Positions 17,401 to 26,856 of a DNA stretch of 64,000 nucleotides are shown piece after piece. Numbering within the stretch: position 1 is the first letter of the stretch; every line of letters starts with the position of its first letter. A model generated the notes under the pieces. It was given only the letters and a program-made list of their open reading frames with translations. It did no database searches and was not told where the DNA came from. The stretch covers positions 1-64,000 of the forward strand of contig NZ_BMPW01000034.1 of assembly GCF_014647795.1 (NCBI RefSeq). The letters are read 5' to 3'. Source of the stretch: Actinoplanes campanulatus. Its GTDB lineage: Bacteria; Actinomycetota; Actinomycetes; Mycobacteriales; Micromonosporaceae. A program made the position numbers and the translations under genes.

Positions 17401-17612
17401 CGGGTCTCGTCGATGGCCGCCCGCACCACGGCGGTCCGCGCGTAAGCGTCCGGGTTCTCCACCCGGTTCCATTTCGCGTACAGCTTGGCCAGGGCGGACA
17501 GGACCGCGTCCTCGGCCACCTGCCAGTCACCGCAGGTGAGGTACGCGAGCCCCCGTAACGACTCCATCCGCGCGCCGACGAACTCGCGGAAGTCGGCCTC
17601 TCTATCGCTCAC
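17382..17612 (-). pseudogene. ECF (SigE-like) RNA polymerase sigma factor, 5' fragment
   Basis: Codes MSDREADFREFVGARMESLRGLAYLTCGDWQVAEDAVLSAL...NPDAYARTAVVRAAIDETRRPWWRRE, region 2 of a SigE-family ECF factor. After residue ~77 the frame continues as Arg/Ser-rich nonsense for 30 codons, and no frame holds region 4 (the -35-binding HTH). The break abuts the downstream remnant, so a deletion of several hundred bases is the simplest explanation. Confidence 0.7.
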
Positions 17613-17643
17613 GCGGGTAAGACGGACGCCACCGGCCGATGGG

Positions 17644-18537
17644 TTACAGCACGTACAGATCGATCAGGGCGAAGAGGAACAGGGCGATGGCGATGAACCC
17701 GTTCGCCGTGAAGAACGCCCGGTTGACCTTGGAGAGATCGTTCTCGGTCACCACGACGTGCTGGTAGACCAGGCCGGCGCCGGTGACCAGCAGGCCGGCC
17801 CACCAGGCCCAACTGAATCCGGCGAGCTGGCCGAACCAGACGAACAGCGCGAAACAGAGCACGTGGGTGACCGTGGAGATGTGCAGGGCGGTCCGCACAC
17901 CGAACCGGGCCGGGGTGGAGTGCACGCCGATCTTCCGGTCCACCTCGACGTCCTGGCAGGCGTAGATGATGTCGAAGCCACCGATCCAGAGGCCGACCGC
18001 GACACCGAGCACCCAGGCCGGCCACGAGCCGCTGAACGTGCCGGTGATCGCCAGCCAGGCGCCGACCGGGGCGACCGCCTGGGCCAGCGCCAGCACGTAG
18101 TGCGGGAAGTTCGTGAACCGCTTGGCGTACGGGTAGATCACCAGCGGGACGACCGCGAGCGGGGAGAGGACCAGGCAGAGCGGGTTCAGCAGGCCGGCCG
18201 CGACGACCAGGACGACCAGCGAGATCAGGGCGCCGGTCCAGGCCGTCCGCAGGCTCACGGCTCCGGTGACCAGTTCGCGATTCTGCGTACGCGGATTGAG
18301 GGCGTCGATCTTGCGGTCCAGGATGCGGTTGGCCGCCATGGCGAAGGTCCGCCCGGACACCATCGCGATCGTGACCAGCACCAGGTCGAGCCAGTGCCCG
18401 GCGACCGTCTCGTCCAGGGATGCGATGGCGACCAGCGACGACAGATAGGCGAACGGCAGCGCGAAGATCGAGTGCTCGATCATGACCAGGCGCAGGAAGG
18501 CCTTTATCTTGCCGGGCTTCTCCTCCAGCGACGTCAC
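17644..18537 (-). CDS. mqnP: UbiA-family prenyltransferase of menaquinone biosynthesis (MqnP-like)
   Basis: 297 aa, eight or nine hydrophobic segments. UbiA signature motifs: NRILDRKIDALNPRTQNR (NxxxDxxxD) and DVEVDRKIGVHSTPARFG for Mg-diphosphate binding. It prenylates the bicyclic naphthoate precursor in the membrane. The GTG start overlaps the ubiD stop (GTGA), which places it in one operon and, with mqnE nearby, indicates the futalosine pathway enzyme rather than ubiquinone UbiA. Confidence 0.85.
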   Translation of the reverse strand: MTSLEEKPGKIKAFLRLVMIEHSIFALPFAYLSSLVAIASLDETVAGHWLDLVLVTIAMVSGRTFAMAANRILDRKIDALNPRTQNRELVTGAVSLRTAWTGALISLVVLVVAAGLLNPLCLVLSPLAVVPLVIYPYAKRFTNFPHYVLALAQAVAPVGAWLAITGTFSGSWPAWVLGVAVGLWIGGFDIIYACQDVEVDRKIGVHSTPARFGVRTALHISTVTHVLCFALFVWFGQLAGFSWAWWAGLLVTGAGLVYQHVVVTENDLSKVNRAFFTANGFIAIALFLFALIDLYVL

Positions 18538-19994
18538 AGCCCGTATTCCTTCCACCGCTTGTCGACCAGGCTGACCACCTCGGGCGCCATCGTCATCTCC
18601 TCCGGCCAGCCGCGGGTGTAACCCTCGGTCGGCAGCTTACGGGTGGCGTCGACACCCGCCTTGCCGCCCCAGAACTGCTGGTAGGAGGAGTGGTCCAGGT
18701 GGTCCACCGGGCCCTCGGTGAGCAGCAGGTCGCGGGCGTAGTCGACGTTGCCGAAGGCGCGGAAGGCGACCTCGTTGTAGTCGTGCACGTCGACGTCCTC
18801 GTCGACCACCACGATCAGCTTGACCAGCGACAGCAGGTGGGCGCCCCAGATCGCGCTCATCACCTTCTGCGCGTGCTTCGGGTAGCGCTTGCGGATGGAG
18901 ACGATCAGGCAGTTGTGGAAGACGCCGGAGGCCGGCATGTCGTAGTCGACGATGTCCGGGATCAGGATCTTGGCAAGCGGCAGGAAGATCCGCTCGGTGG
19001 CCTTGCCCAGGCCGTGGTCCTCCTGCGGCGGCTTGGACGTGATGATCGAGTGGTAGATCGGCTTCTTCCGCATGGTCATCGTCTCGATGTGCAGCACCGG
19101 GAACGGCTCGACCGGGGTGTAGTAGCCGGTGTGGTCGCCGAACGGGCCCTCCGGGAGGCGCTCGCCGGGCTCCAGGTAGCCCTCCAGCACGATCTGCGCC
19201 TCGGCCGGCACCTGCAACGGGACGGACACGCAGTCGACCATCTCGATCCGTTCGCCCTGGAGGAAACCGGCGAACAGGTACTCGTCGATGTCGGCCGGCA
19301 GGGGGGCGCTCGCCGCGTACGTCACCACGGGGTCGCAACCGATCGCGACCGCGACCGGAAGTCGCTGGCCGAGCCGCTCCGCCACCGCGTGATGCGCGGT
19401 CGAGTCCTTGTGGATCTGCCAGTGCATGCCGAGCGTGTTCTTCGAATGCTGCTGGAGCCGGTAGAGGCCGAGGTTGCGCTTGCCGGTCTCCGGGTGCTTG
19501 GTGTGGGTCAGCCCGAAGTTGTGGAAGATGCCGCCGTCACCGGGCCACACCTGGAGGCCGGGCAGCCGGTTCAGGTCGACCTCGTCGCCCCGGAGCACGA
19601 CCTCCTGGCAGGGGGCGGTCTTCACCTTCTTCGGCGGCATCGACTTGAGCTGGAGCACCTTGCCGATGCCCTCGCGGATGCCGGACCAGCCGACCGGCAG
19701 CTCCGGCTTGGCGATCGCGCCGATCCGCTCGCCGACCTCGTCGAGCCGGTCGACGCCGAGGGCCATGGCCATCCGCTTCTCGGTGCCGAACAGGTTGATC
19801 ACCAACGGCATGTCGCCCCGGGTGGGCCGCTCGAAGAGGATCGCCGGACCGCCGGCGCGGACCGTCCGGGTCACGATCTCGCTGATTTCCAGGGTCGGAT
19901 CCACCGGCACGGTGACCCGCCGCAGCTCACCCGCCTCCTCCAAGGCGGCGATGAAGCTCTGCAGATCGGCATAGGGGAATCCACGCGGCGCCAT
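18534..19994 (-). CDS. ubiD: UbiD-family decarboxylase of menaquinone biosynthesis
   Basis: 486 aa, the usual UbiD length. Contains the prFMN and metal-binding pattern (LGLYRLQQHSKNTLGMHWQIHKDSTAHHAV; EYLFAGFLQGERIEMVDC; EGPFGDHTGYYTPVEPFPV with catalytic Glu-Arg-Glu-type region). It removes the ring carboxylate using prenyl-FMN from UbiX. The ATG of MAPRGFPYADL is chosen; the frame is open 96 codons further but without UbiD similarity. First gene of ubiD-prenyltransferase, translationally coupled. The names MqnL/MqnM are used for UbiD/UbiX-type members in Streptomyces. Confidence 0.88.
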   Translation of the reverse strand: MAPRGFPYADLQSFIAALEEAGELRRVTVPVDPTLEISEIVTRTVRAGGPAILFERPTRGDMPLVINLFGTEKRMAMALGVDRLDEVGERIGAIAKPELPVGWSGIREGIGKVLQLKSMPPKKVKTAPCQEVVLRGDEVDLNRLPGLQVWPGDGGIFHNFGLTHTKHPETGKRNLGLYRLQQHSKNTLGMHWQIHKDSTAHHAVAERLGQRLPVAVAIGCDPVVTYAASAPLPADIDEYLFAGFLQGERIEMVDCVSVPLQVPAEAQIVLEGYLEPGERLPEGPFGDHTGYYTPVEPFPVLHIETMTMRKKPIYHSIITSKPPQEDHGLGKATERIFLPLAKILIPDIVDYDMPASGVFHNCLIVSIRKRYPKHAQKVMSAIWGAHLLSLVKLIVVVDEDVDVHDYNEVAFRAFGNVDYARDLLLTEGPVDHLDHSSYQQFWGGKAGVDATRKLPTEGYTRGWPEEMTMAPEVVSLVDKRWKEYGL

Positions 19995-20055
19995 GGTCCC
20001 CAGTCTGGCACCCGGCTCCGTCACTGGAGATCTGGGACTCCCGTTGGAGACTTTC

Positions 20056-20901
20056 GTGAGGCTCCGGAACGTGACCCGATGGTGTGCGCTGACCGGTGTG
20101 GCCGCGGCTCTCGCGGTCGCCGCCCCGGCGATCTCGTCGGCCGACAGACGCCTGCCCGTGTGCGCGCCGGGCCGGGCGCCCACCCGTCCGCCGACCGGTC
20201 CGGCGGACGTGGCCAGCCCACGGGCGTGCCGGGCCGGGGCGCCGCTGCCCGAGTCGGACAAGGTTCCGCCGGCCGCGTTCACCCCGAGCGGCTACCACCA
20301 TCTCGGCGCGGGCACCGGCGGCGAGTGGGGTGGGGTGTCCGGGCGCTTCTCCGTGGTGGACGGGTCGGTACGGCCCCGCACGTACGACTTCGTGGTGGGC
20401 CGGTTCATGGCGAAGCGGGACCTCGGTGGGGGCCGGATCTCCTGGCTGGAGGCGGGCTGGGCGGAGACCGGCTGGGCCTCCCCCGGCCGCCAGCAGGTCT
20501 ACACGTTCAACACGAACACCAACCGGTGGCAGTTCTACGACCAGTACCCGGTTCGGGCCGGCGACCAGGTCTGGCTGGACCTGAACAGTGACCAGAACGG
20601 CCTGTGGCGGGCCTGGCTGTGGTGGGACGACCGGTGGAACCTGCTCACCGAGCAGCGGCTGCCGATCGGCCCGGCCGCCTACATCGAGCAGTACGTCGAG
20701 GTGCACGTCGACGCGTCCCGCCAGACCAAGATCGACGTGCCCAAGGTGACCGTCGACAACGTGCAGCTGCGCCCGGCCGGCGGCGGGCCGGCCCGGTACT
20801 GGCGCGACGACGTCGCGACCGTGACCGGGGCGGCCGCCCGCGGCGGGTTCTGCCTGAACTGGGTGACCCGCTACGACACGTGGACCGCCGGGGACTGCTG
20901 A
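20056..20901 (+). CDS. Secreted protein of unknown function
   Basis: 281 aa. GTG start with GGAGA five bases before it; signal peptide RLRNVTRWCALTGVAAALAVAAPAISSA. The mature protein is rich in Trp and Tyr (WWDDRWNLL, YHHLGAGTGGEWGGVSGRFSV) and ends NWVTRYDTWTAGDC; four Cys in two groups may form disulfides. The β-rich pattern resembles a carbohydrate-binding or jelly-roll fold, but I do not recognise a family. It ends four bases from the convergent ccsB stop. Confidence 0.65.
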   Translation: MRLRNVTRWCALTGVAAALAVAAPAISSADRRLPVCAPGRAPTRPPTGPADVASPRACRAGAPLPESDKVPPAAFTPSGYHHLGAGTGGEWGGVSGRFSVVDGSVRPRTYDFVVGRFMAKRDLGGGRISWLEAGWAETGWASPGRQQVYTFNTNTNRWQFYDQYPVRAGDQVWLDLNSDQNGLWRAWLWWDDRWNLLTEQRLPIGPAAYIEQYVEVHVDASRQTKIDVPKVTVDNVQLRPAGGGPARYWRDDVATVTGAAARGGFCLNWVTRYDTWTAGDC

Positions 20902-20904
20902 CGC

Positions 20905-21828
20905 CTAGGCGTACGAGTGCAGGCCCTCGAAGAACAGGTTCACGCCGAACAGGTTCATCAGCATCGTCACGAAGCCGATGACGGCGATCCAGGTGGCGGT
21001 GGTCCGCTTGACGCTCGGGGTGGCCCGGGCGTGCAGGTAGGCGGCGTAGACGATCCAGGAGATGAAGGCCCACACCTCCTTGGGGTCCCAGCCCCAGTAG
21101 CGGCCCCAGGACGCCTCGGCCCACAGCGGCCCGGCGATCAGCGCCCCGAACGTGAACAGCGGGAAGGCGAAGGCGTGCAGACGGAAGGTGAGCCGCTCCA
21201 GCGTGCCCGCATCACCGACGCGCTTGCCCAGCGTGTAGGGGAAGCCGCGCTTACCGGTGTCCCACCCGTTCTTGATCAGGAACATGGCGGCCGGGACCAC
21301 GCCGACCAGGAAGATGCCGGACGAGATGATGATCGTCGAGACGTGGAAGACGTACCAGTACGAGTTCAGCGCCGGGACCAGCGGCCCGACGGGGGTGTAG
21401 GCGACCAGCGCGGCCGCGCCCAGCAGCACCACCAGGGTGAGGCTGGCGAACAGACCCAGGTGCCGGACGGCCGGCTTGCGCAGCAGCACACCGGCCCAGA
21501 CCGCGGAGCCGATCAGCGCGGTGGAGAGGATGTACTCGTACATGTTTCCCCAGGGCATCCGCTCGGCGGCGACGCCCCGGGTGACCGTGGTGGCCAGGTG
21601 CAGGGCCAGGGCGATCAGGTTGAGCGCCACCCCGATCCGGCCGACGAGCTCGCCCCGGTCGCGTTCCGGCGCCTTCTCCAATTCGGGAACCGGAGCGCCG
21701 GCCCCCACCAGAGCGGCCCGCCCGATGTGGCTGCGCCGGCCGAACGCGTACTCCCCGGCGTAGCAGACCATGGCGGCCAGGTAGGCCAGCACGGTCAGCG
21801 CCATAAGTTGATTGGACAGCTCCGCCAT
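20905..21828 (-). CDS. ccsB: Cytochrome c biogenesis protein CcsB (haem handling)
   Basis: 307 aa, about eight membrane helices. The haem-binding WWD-type motif is WGRYWGWDPKEVWAFISWIVYAAYLHAR. With ResB it forms the system II haem exporter and cytochrome c synthase. The ATG overlaps the resB stop by one base (TGATG). Last gene of tlpA-ccdA-resB-ccsB. Confidence 0.92.
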   Translation of the reverse strand: MAELSNQLMALTVLAYLAAMVCYAGEYAFGRRSHIGRAALVGAGAPVPELEKAPERDRGELVGRIGVALNLIALALHLATTVTRGVAAERMPWGNMYEYILSTALIGSAVWAGVLLRKPAVRHLGLFASLTLVVLLGAAALVAYTPVGPLVPALNSYWYVFHVSTIIISSGIFLVGVVPAAMFLIKNGWDTGKRGFPYTLGKRVGDAGTLERLTFRLHAFAFPLFTFGALIAGPLWAEASWGRYWGWDPKEVWAFISWIVYAAYLHARATPSVKRTTATWIAVIGFVTMLMNLFGVNLFFEGLHSYA

Positions 21829-23420
21829 CAGGGCGTCCCTTCCTTGATGTGCCGGGTGAGCGCCGCGAACTCATCGCCGAAACCTGGATAGTCGGTACGT
21901 GGGAGGCCACCGGCTTCGATCGCGCTGCCGTTCTCGGCGGGCACCACCCGGAACCAAACCCTACGGCGGTGCGTGAACAGCGACAGCATCAACCCGGCCA
22001 GCCCCAGCACCGCCCCGATCAGCATGAGGAACTGGGTCGGGTCGTGCCGGATCGAGATCGTGGCGAACCGGCGGATCCCGGCGAACTCGAGGGTGCTGCC
22101 GTCGTCGAGGGTCCACTTCTCGCCGGGCCGCAGCACGTACGGCCGCTCGCCACTGATCTTCTTGAGGTCGCCGTCGGCGATCTGCTCACGGTTCAGCGCG
22201 TAGACCGAGCTCGGCTTGCCGACGTCCAGTCCCAGGTCGCCGCGGTAGGCCGCGATGTAGAGCACCGGGTTGTCCGCCGCCGGGAACTTCGAGGTCGCGC
22301 TGCCGTCGGTGCCGCCGGTCGGCAGGAAGACGCCCTCGAAGCCCATCTGGAGTTTCGGGTCCCGCTCACCGGTGGCCGGATCGAGGTTGACGTCCGGGAA
22401 CTGGACGACCCCCTCGCTGGTCATGTTGAGGTCGCCGGGCAGGAACGGGACGACCTTGGTCTGCGAGGCGCCGTACCGGTCGGTGTAGCGCAGCACCGGC
22501 GCGTAGCCCTGGCCGATCAGGTTGATGTTGGCGCCGTCGAGCCGCAGCGGGTCGTTGACGGTGAACCGGTCCGGGCGGTAGTCGCCGCCGTTCTCGCTCA
22601 CCTCGACCGTGGCCTCGAACGACTTCGGCACCCCGCTGGACTGGAAGGTGGATTCGAAATCGGTCATCCGCACGCAGAAGTCGGGCAGGTCCGAGGCGTC
22701 CACCCGGGGGCCGAGGACCGACTCGTCGAACTGCGTGACAGCGCTGCAGAAACCCTGGTCGGCACCCTCCACCAGGAGGCGGTTCGCGTGCCAGCCGTAC
22801 CAGTGCCCGAACCCGACGCCGACCAGCACCGCCAGCATGGCGAAGTGGAAGAGCAGGTTGCCGGTCTCCTTGAGATAGCCCTTCTCGGCCGCGACGGTCC
22901 AGCCGTCGGACGTCTCCCGCAGCCGGGTCCGCCAGCGCCGCCGGCGCAGCGTCTTCGCGATCTCCGCGGCCACGGCCGCGGGCTCCTCCGGGCGTTCCGC
23001 TCCGGGGGCATGCTGCGGCAGCCGGTCCAACCGCTTCGGAGCATCCGGGGGTACGGTCCTGAGCGCCCGGACGTGGTCGCGCAGCCGGGGCAGCACGCAC
23101 CCGATGAGCGACGTGAAGAGCAGCAGGTAGATCGCCGCGAACCAGGGTGACGCGTAGACGTCGAAGGCGAAGAGCCGGTCGATCGCCGGAGCCAGCTTCG
23201 GATGGGCGGCGAAGTACTCGGCGACGTTCTCCCGGCTCACCGAGCGCTGCGGGAAGATCGAGCCCGGGACCGCGGCCACCGCCAGCAGGAAGAGCAGGAT
23301 CAACGCCGTACGCATGCTGGTGAGCTGGCGCCAGGAGTTGCGCAGCAGGGCCCACAGCGGGTTGCCCCGGCCCGGCGGCGGCGCGCCGGCGGTGGCGGGA
23401 CGGTCCTCGACGACTGTCAC
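21828..23420 (-). CDS. resB: Cytochrome c biogenesis protein ResB (Ccs1)
   Basis: 530 aa. N-terminal helices (MRTALILLFLLAVAAVPGSIFPQRSVS, SPWFAAIYLLLFTSLIGCVLPR), a third (ETGNLLFHFAMLAVLVGVGFGHWYGW), a large extracytoplasmic domain, and a last helix with conserved His just before it (ISIRHDPTQFLMLIGAVLGLAGLMLS). Partner of CcsB in covalent haem attachment to c-type cytochromes. The 3' end is coupled to ccsB; the 5' end overlaps ccdA by four bases. Confidence 0.9.
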   Translation of the reverse strand: MTVVEDRPATAGAPPPGRGNPLWALLRNSWRQLTSMRTALILLFLLAVAAVPGSIFPQRSVSRENVAEYFAAHPKLAPAIDRLFAFDVYASPWFAAIYLLLFTSLIGCVLPRLRDHVRALRTVPPDAPKRLDRLPQHAPGAERPEEPAAVAAEIAKTLRRRRWRTRLRETSDGWTVAAEKGYLKETGNLLFHFAMLAVLVGVGFGHWYGWHANRLLVEGADQGFCSAVTQFDESVLGPRVDASDLPDFCVRMTDFESTFQSSGVPKSFEATVEVSENGGDYRPDRFTVNDPLRLDGANINLIGQGYAPVLRYTDRYGASQTKVVPFLPGDLNMTSEGVVQFPDVNLDPATGERDPKLQMGFEGVFLPTGGTDGSATSKFPAADNPVLYIAAYRGDLGLDVGKPSSVYALNREQIADGDLKKISGERPYVLRPGEKWTLDDGSTLEFAGIRRFATISIRHDPTQFLMLIGAVLGLAGLMLSLFTHRRRVWFRVVPAENGSAIEAGGLPRTDYPGFGDEFAALTRHIKEGTP

Positions 23421-24172
23421 AGCAGCGTCCCCTCACCGACGTTGACGCTGGTCATCAGCCAGGTGAGGAAGTACTCCCACTGGCCGGAGACGAGCGCCAC
23501 CCCGACCAGGATGAGCAGCACCCCACCGACCCGGGTGACCCATCGGCTGTTGCGGCGGATCGCCTTGAACACGCCGAGCAGCCGGCGGAAGAAGAGCCCG
23601 AACAGGATGAACGGGATGCCCAGCCCGAGGCTGAAGGTGATCGCCAGGAGCACCGCGCGGTCGGCCTGCCCGGTCGTGGTGGCCAGCACCATCACGCCGC
23701 CCAGGGTCGGGCCGACGCACGGGATCCAGGACAGCGCGAAGATCGCGCCGAAGACCGGGGCGCCCAGCAGCCCGGCGGCCGGCAGCCGGTTGATCCGGGC
23801 CTCCCGCTGGAAGCCCGGGATCACGCCGAGATAGCCCAGGCCCAGCACGATGACGAGGATCCCGAGGACGAGGTTCAGCGTGTCCCGGTGGGTGATCATC
23901 GTGAAGCTGGCGGTCGTGGCCAGCGTGCCGAGCGTGAAGACGATCGAGAAGCCGAGCACGAAGAGCCCGGTCCCGGCGAGGATCCGGCCCTTCGCCCGGC
24001 CGGTGGGCGCCTCCAGATCGGAACCGGCCAACCCGGTGACGTACGAGAGGTAGCCTGGGAGCAGCGGCAACACGCACGGCGAGAGGATGCTCACCAGTCC
24101 GGCGATGAGCGCCGCGCCGATCGCGAGCAGCAGCGGCCCGTCCATGACCGCGCCCTTGAAGACCTCACCCAT
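23417..24172 (-). CDS. ccdA: Thiol-disulfide carrier CcdA
   Basis: 251 aa, six membrane helices. The redox Cys pair lies in SPCVLPLLPGYLSYV (helix 1) and SWIPCVGPTLGG (helix 4). It carries electrons from cytoplasmic thioredoxin across the membrane to the TlpA/ResA-like lipoprotein encoded immediately upstream (TGATG overlap), keeping apocytochrome CxxCH reduced. Confidence 0.9.
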   Translation of the reverse strand: MGEVFKGAVMDGPLLLAIGAALIAGLVSILSPCVLPLLPGYLSYVTGLAGSDLEAPTGRAKGRILAGTGLFVLGFSIVFTLGTLATTASFTMITHRDTLNLVLGILVIVLGLGYLGVIPGFQREARINRLPAAGLLGAPVFGAIFALSWIPCVGPTLGGVMVLATTTGQADRAVLLAITFSLGLGIPFILFGLFFRRLLGVFKAIRRNSRWVTRVGGVLLILVGVALVSGQWEYFLTWLMTSVNVGEGTLL

Positions 24173-24732
24173 CAGCCGGCCGCCTCCGCCGCGATCCGCT
24201 CCACCAGCGGCTGCAACTCACCGTTGGTGGTCGAGCGCCGGATGGCGGCCGCGATCCGGCCCTGCCGGTCCAGGATCAGGGTGCTCGGCACCGCGCTCTG
24301 GGTCACGTCGAACTTGAGCCCGACCCGGCCCTCGAAGTCGTACACACTGCCGTAGGTGACCTTGTACCCGCGCTCGAACGCCTTCGCCGAGTCCCGGTCG
24401 TCGCGGGTGTTGACGCCGAGGAAGGTGACGTTGGAGTCCTTGGTCGCCTGGTAGGTCTTCTCCAGGTCGTCCGCCTCGGCCCGGCACGGCGCGCACCAGG
24501 AGCCCCAGAAGTTGACCACGACCACCTTGCCGCGGTCCGCCGCCAGGTCGTAGGCGGCGCCGTCCAGCAGCTCCCCGGTCACGCCGGAGACCAGCGGCCG
24601 CTCCGCCGCGGCGCACTCCACCACCATGTTCGTGGTGGTGCATTTCGTCGCCCAGTTCCCCTCGCCGCCGCAGCCGCTCAGGGCTCCGGCGGCGGTGACC
24701 GCGGTGAGGGCGGCGACGGCGAGGCGGCGCAC
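24172..24732 (-). CDS. TlpA/ResA-like thiol-disulfide oxidoreductase lipoprotein
   Basis: 186 aa. Signal VRRLAVAALTAVTAAGALSGC with lipobox LSGC, then a thioredoxin fold with active site WCAPC and the cis-Pro loop SAVPSTLI. It reduces apocytochrome cysteines, fed by CcdA. GTG start two bases after the upstream stop, preceded by GGGAGCCTGACC, a spacing also seen at the next gene. Two additional Cys (TKC...VEC) lie in the N-terminal insert. Confidence 0.88.
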   Translation of the reverse strand: MRRLAVAALTAVTAAGALSGCGGEGNWATKCTTTNMVVECAAAERPLVSGVTGELLDGAAYDLAADRGKVVVVNFWGSWCAPCRAEADDLEKTYQATKDSNVTFLGVNTRDDRDSAKAFERGYKVTYGSVYDFEGRVGLKFDVTQSAVPSTLILDRQGRIAAAIRRSTTNGELQPLVERIAAEAAG

Positions 24733-24734
24733 GG

Positions 24735-25391
24735 TCAGGCTCCCTTGGCTGTCTTGGCCGTCGCGGACATGGCGACCAGGTGTGCGGCGGGCTCCGAGTA
24801 GTCGATGCCGACCACCTTGGACCCCTCGAACCGGAACGAGGTCAGGCTGGCCAGACCGCACTCCCGGCGCCTCGGATCGTGCCAGAGGCGCTTGCCCTCG
24901 ACGTACCGCCGGAGCGTCCAGACGGGCAGCTGGTGCGAGACGCAGACCGCCTCGTGGCCCTCGGCCGCGACCCGGGCAGCCTGGACCGCCGCGAACATCC
25001 GCTGCGCGATCACCAGGTACGCCTCGCCCCAGGACGGGGTGATCGGGTCACGCAGCACCCACCAGTGCCGCGGGTTGCTGAACGCGCCGTCGCCGACCGA
25101 GACCTTCTTGCCCTCGAAGTAGTTCGCGCTCTCGATCAGCCGCACGTCGGTGGCGATGTCCAGTTTGAACTCGGCGGCGAACGGGGCCGCGGTCTCCTGC
25201 GCACGCTCCAGCGGGCTGGACACCACGTGCGTGATGTCCCGGCCGGACAGCACCTCGGCGGCCGCCTTCGCCATCTGGTGGCCCAGCTCGGAGAGGTGGA
25301 AGTCGGGCAGGCGCCCGTACAGGATCTTGGTGGGGTTGTAGACCTCGCCGTGCCGCAGCACGTGGACCGTGGTCTTCGTCGGCTCGGTCAA
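24735..25391 (-). CDS. Histidine phosphatase superfamily protein
   Basis: 218 aa. The phosphohistidine motif is VHVLRHGEV and the second His is in AVCVSHQLPVW; SSPLERAQETA adds the conserved Arg. This is the phosphoglycerate-mutase-like fold (branch 1). The substrate cannot be told from sequence; the position between hemL and the cytochrome c genes is conserved in many actinobacteria. TTG start two bases after the hemL stop with GGGAGCCTGACC in front. Confidence 0.8.
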   Translation of the reverse strand: MTEPTKTTVHVLRHGEVYNPTKILYGRLPDFHLSELGHQMAKAAAEVLSGRDITHVVSSPLERAQETAAPFAAEFKLDIATDVRLIESANYFEGKKVSVGDGAFSNPRHWWVLRDPITPSWGEAYLVIAQRMFAAVQAARVAAEGHEAVCVSHQLPVWTLRRYVEGKRLWHDPRRRECGLASLTSFRFEGSKVVGIDYSEPAAHLVAMSATAKTAKGA

Positions 25392-25393
25392 GG

Positions 25394-26731
25394 TCAGGCT
25401 CCCGCTGCCGCTCGGGCCGCGTGCGGTGCCGCCGCGGCGATCGTTTCCAGTGCCAGGTCGTCGATCGCCGTCGACACGAACCACGACTCGAAGGCGCTCG
25501 GCGGCAGGTAGACGCCGCGGGCCAGCATGGTGTGGAAGAACGCCTTGAACGCGGCCGCGTCCTGGGTCTTCGCGGAGTCGTAGTCGACGACATCGGCGTC
25601 GGTGAAGAAGATCGAGAACATGTTTCCGGCGTACGAGAGCCGGTGCGCGACACCCGCGGCGCCGAGCGCATCGGAGCAGAGCGAGCCGATGGTGCCGGCC
25701 AGCTCGTCCAGGCGCTTGTAGGCGGCCGCGTCGGCGAGCCGCAGCGAGGTCAGGCCGGCGGCGCAGGCCAGCGGGTTACCGGAGAGGGTGCCCGCCTGGT
25801 AGACCGGACCGGCCGGGGCGAGCCGGGACATGATCTCCCGGCGGCCGCCGAACGCCGCGGCGGGCAGGCCACCGCCCATCACCTTGCCGAAGGTGAACAG
25901 GTCGGCGTCGACCGGGTGCAGCCCGGCCCAGCCGCCGGCGGAGACCCGGAAGCCGGTCATCACCTCGTCGATGATGAGCAGCGCGCCGTGCCGGTGGGCG
26001 ATCTCGGCGAGCTTGCCGTTGAAGTCGTCGCGCGGGGTGACCACGCCCATGTTGCCCGGGGCCGCCTCGGTGATGATCGCGGCGATCTCGGCGCCCTCGG
26101 ACGCGAACGCCGCTTCGACGGCGGCCACGTCGTTGTACGGCAGCACGATCGTCTCGCTGGCCGCCGCACCGGTGACACCGGGCGAGTCGGGCAGGCCGAG
26201 GGTGGCCACGCCGGAGCCGGCCGCGGCCAGCAGCGCGTCCACGTGGCCGTGGTAGCAGCCGGCGAACTTCACGATCTTCGACCGGCCGGTGTAGCCACGG
26301 GCCAGCCGGATCGCGGTCATGGTCGCCTCGGTGCCCGAGTTGACCAGCCGCACCTCGTCGATCGGGGTCCGGCGGACGATCTCCTCGGCCAGGTCCACCT
26401 CGCCGGCGGTGGGCGTACCGAAACTGGTGCCCAGTGCCGCGGCGCGCTGCACCGCCTCGATGATCTCGGGGTGTGCGTGCCCGTGGATGAGCGGGCCCCA
26501 GGAGCAGACCAGGTCGACGTAGCGACGCCCGTCCGCGTCGGTGAGCCACGGGCCGCTGCCCGAGGCCATGAACCGGGGCGTCCCGCCGACCGCGCGGAAC
26601 GCACGCACAGGTGAATTCACCCCGCCGGGCACGATGGCCTGGGCGCGGTCGAACAGGGCCTGGGAGACCGGGGCATCCTCCGGGTACGGAAGATCCGCGG
26701 CGGGATATGTCGTGGTCACAGCGGTCCCCAT
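25394..26731 (-). CDS. hemL: Glutamate-1-semialdehyde 2,1-aminomutase HemL
   Basis: 445 aa PLP enzyme converting glutamate-1-semialdehyde to 5-aminolevulinate, the C5-pathway entry to haem and B12. Active-site Lys in [20 protein letters not shown]-terminal [22 protein letters not shown] is diagnostic. First gene of the hemL-phosphatase-tlpA-ccdA-resB-ccsB run, so haem supply and cytochrome c maturation are probably co-transcribed. Confidence 0.93.
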   Translation of the reverse strand: MGTAVTTTYPAADLPYPEDAPVSQALFDRAQAIVPGGVNSPVRAFRAVGGTPRFMASGSGPWLTDADGRRYVDLVCSWGPLIHGHAHPEIIEAVQRAAALGTSFGTPTAGEVDLAEEIVRRTPIDEVRLVNSGTEATMTAIRLARGYTGRSKIVKFAGCYHGHVDALLAAAGSGVATLGLPDSPGVTGAAASETIVLPYNDVAAVEAAFASEGAEIAAIITEAAPGNMGVVTPRDDFNGKLAEIAHRHGALLIIDEVMTGFRVSAGGWAGLHPVDADLFTFGKVMGGGLPAAAFGGRREIMSRLAPAGPVYQAGTLSGNPLACAAGLTSLRLADAAAYKRLDELAGTIGSLCSDALGAAGVAHRLSYAGNMFSIFFTDADVVDYDSAKTQDAAAFKAFFHTMLARGVYLPPSAFESWFVSTAIDDLALETIAAAAPHAARAAAGA

Positions 26732-26856
26732 TCTGTCAGCGGCATGAAACGAGTATTGCGAGAGGGTTGTTCACATCACCGGATGATGTCCTTCGAGCGC
26801 ACGGCCTGATGGCGCCAGACGGGCCGATATACCCCGAAGAGGATAGGCTGAGCCGC

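Noticed and set aside
17289-17612. Simple frameshift or sequencing error in the ECF sigma gene
   Set aside because: No reading frame downstream encodes region 4, so a single indel cannot restore the gene; a deletion is needed.
15889-20901. Ubiquinone biosynthesis cluster (UbiA/UbiD/UbiX)
   Set aside because: mqnE in the same window and the actinobacterial context indicate menaquinone by the futalosine route; no other ubi genes are seen.
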